Source of the DNA: Scytonema sp. UIC 10036
Lineage (GTDB): Bacteria; Cyanobacteriota; Cyanobacteriia; Cyanobacteriales; Nostocaceae
Assembly: GCF_009725235.1 (NCBI RefSeq)
Contig: NZ_WJFC01000279.1
Span: forward strand, 1 to 14,184
Length of the DNA stretch: 14,184 nt
Direction of reading: 5' to 3'
Position numbers and translations under genes: made by a program. Shown piece by piece: positions 14,145 to 14,184 of the stretch; position 1 is the first letter of the stretch; each line of letters begins with the position of its first letter. Below the pieces are notes generated by a model. The model had not been told where the DNA came from. It saw only the letters and a program-made list of their open reading frames with translations, and made no database searches.

Positions 14145-14184
14145 GGGCGGGGGAGAGGGGCGGGGGGGGAGGGGAGGGGGGGGG
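14145..14184. other. Near-homopolymeric G tail, probable low-quality contig end
   Basis: The final ~40 bases are G runs broken by a few A and C. Nothing else in the window resembles this. G runs of this kind are typical of failing read ends in two-colour sequencing chemistry. It should not be read as biology. Confidence 0.7.

Noticed and set aside
14145..14184. G-rich tail considered as a G-quadruplex or telomere-like end
   Set aside because: Irregular near-homopolymer at the very end of the window after a corrupted repeat is better explained as sequencing artefact.

Overview
The window looks like chromosomal DNA of a filamentous, heterocyst-forming cyanobacterium (Nostocales sensu lato). 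Three things point there: a heterocyst-glycolipid (hgl) type gene set ending in hglB/hetM and hetI; nine HIP1 octamers (GCGATCGC), a motif over-represented in cyanobacterial genomes; and many short tandem heptamer repeats and dispersed palindromes between genes. The genus cannot be fixed from this.

Region 1 (1-8324) is a secondary-lipid locus. A PfaB-like protein (degenerate ketosynthase plus acyltransferase), a PfaD-like flavin enoyl reductase and HglB/HetM (acyl carrier protein plus thioester reductase) lie in the same direction. The phosphopantetheinyl transferase gene hetI converges on them. Together they fit the known logic of heterocyst glycolipid aglycone synthesis: HetI arms carrier proteins, PKS/PUFA-synthase-like subunits build a long chain, and HglB releases it reductively. 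The main KS/KR subunits (HglE type) would lie upstream, outside the window. hetN, which sits between hetM and hetI in Anabaena PCC 7120, is missing; 412 bp of palindromic repeats occupy its place.

Region 2 (8325-10214) has a 534-bp non-coding stretch, a small one-domain peptidoglycan-binding-like protein and an alpha/beta hydrolase.

Region 3 (10215-14184) is a CRISPR adaptation module: a leftward WYL-domain regulator, then rightward a small membrane protein resembling Csx18, cas1, cas2, a structured leader and a CRISPR array. The array has eight identical 36-nt repeats, seven complete spacers, and an eighth spacer followed by a diverged ninth repeat. No interference genes (cas10, cmr/csm, cas3, cas6) are present. 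The last ~40 bases are almost pure G with a few other bases. This looks like a low-quality contig end, so the array is probably truncated by assembly and the divergence of repeat nine may be artefactual.

The most useful leads are the ketosynthase domain that has lost its catalytic cysteine, repeat arrays that begin inside the stop codons of two consecutive lipid genes, the replaced hetN slot, the WYL/Csx18-like/Cas1/Cas2 arrangement with an unusually structured leader, and a spacer carrying a HIP1 site. I found nothing I can defend as a wholly new system.
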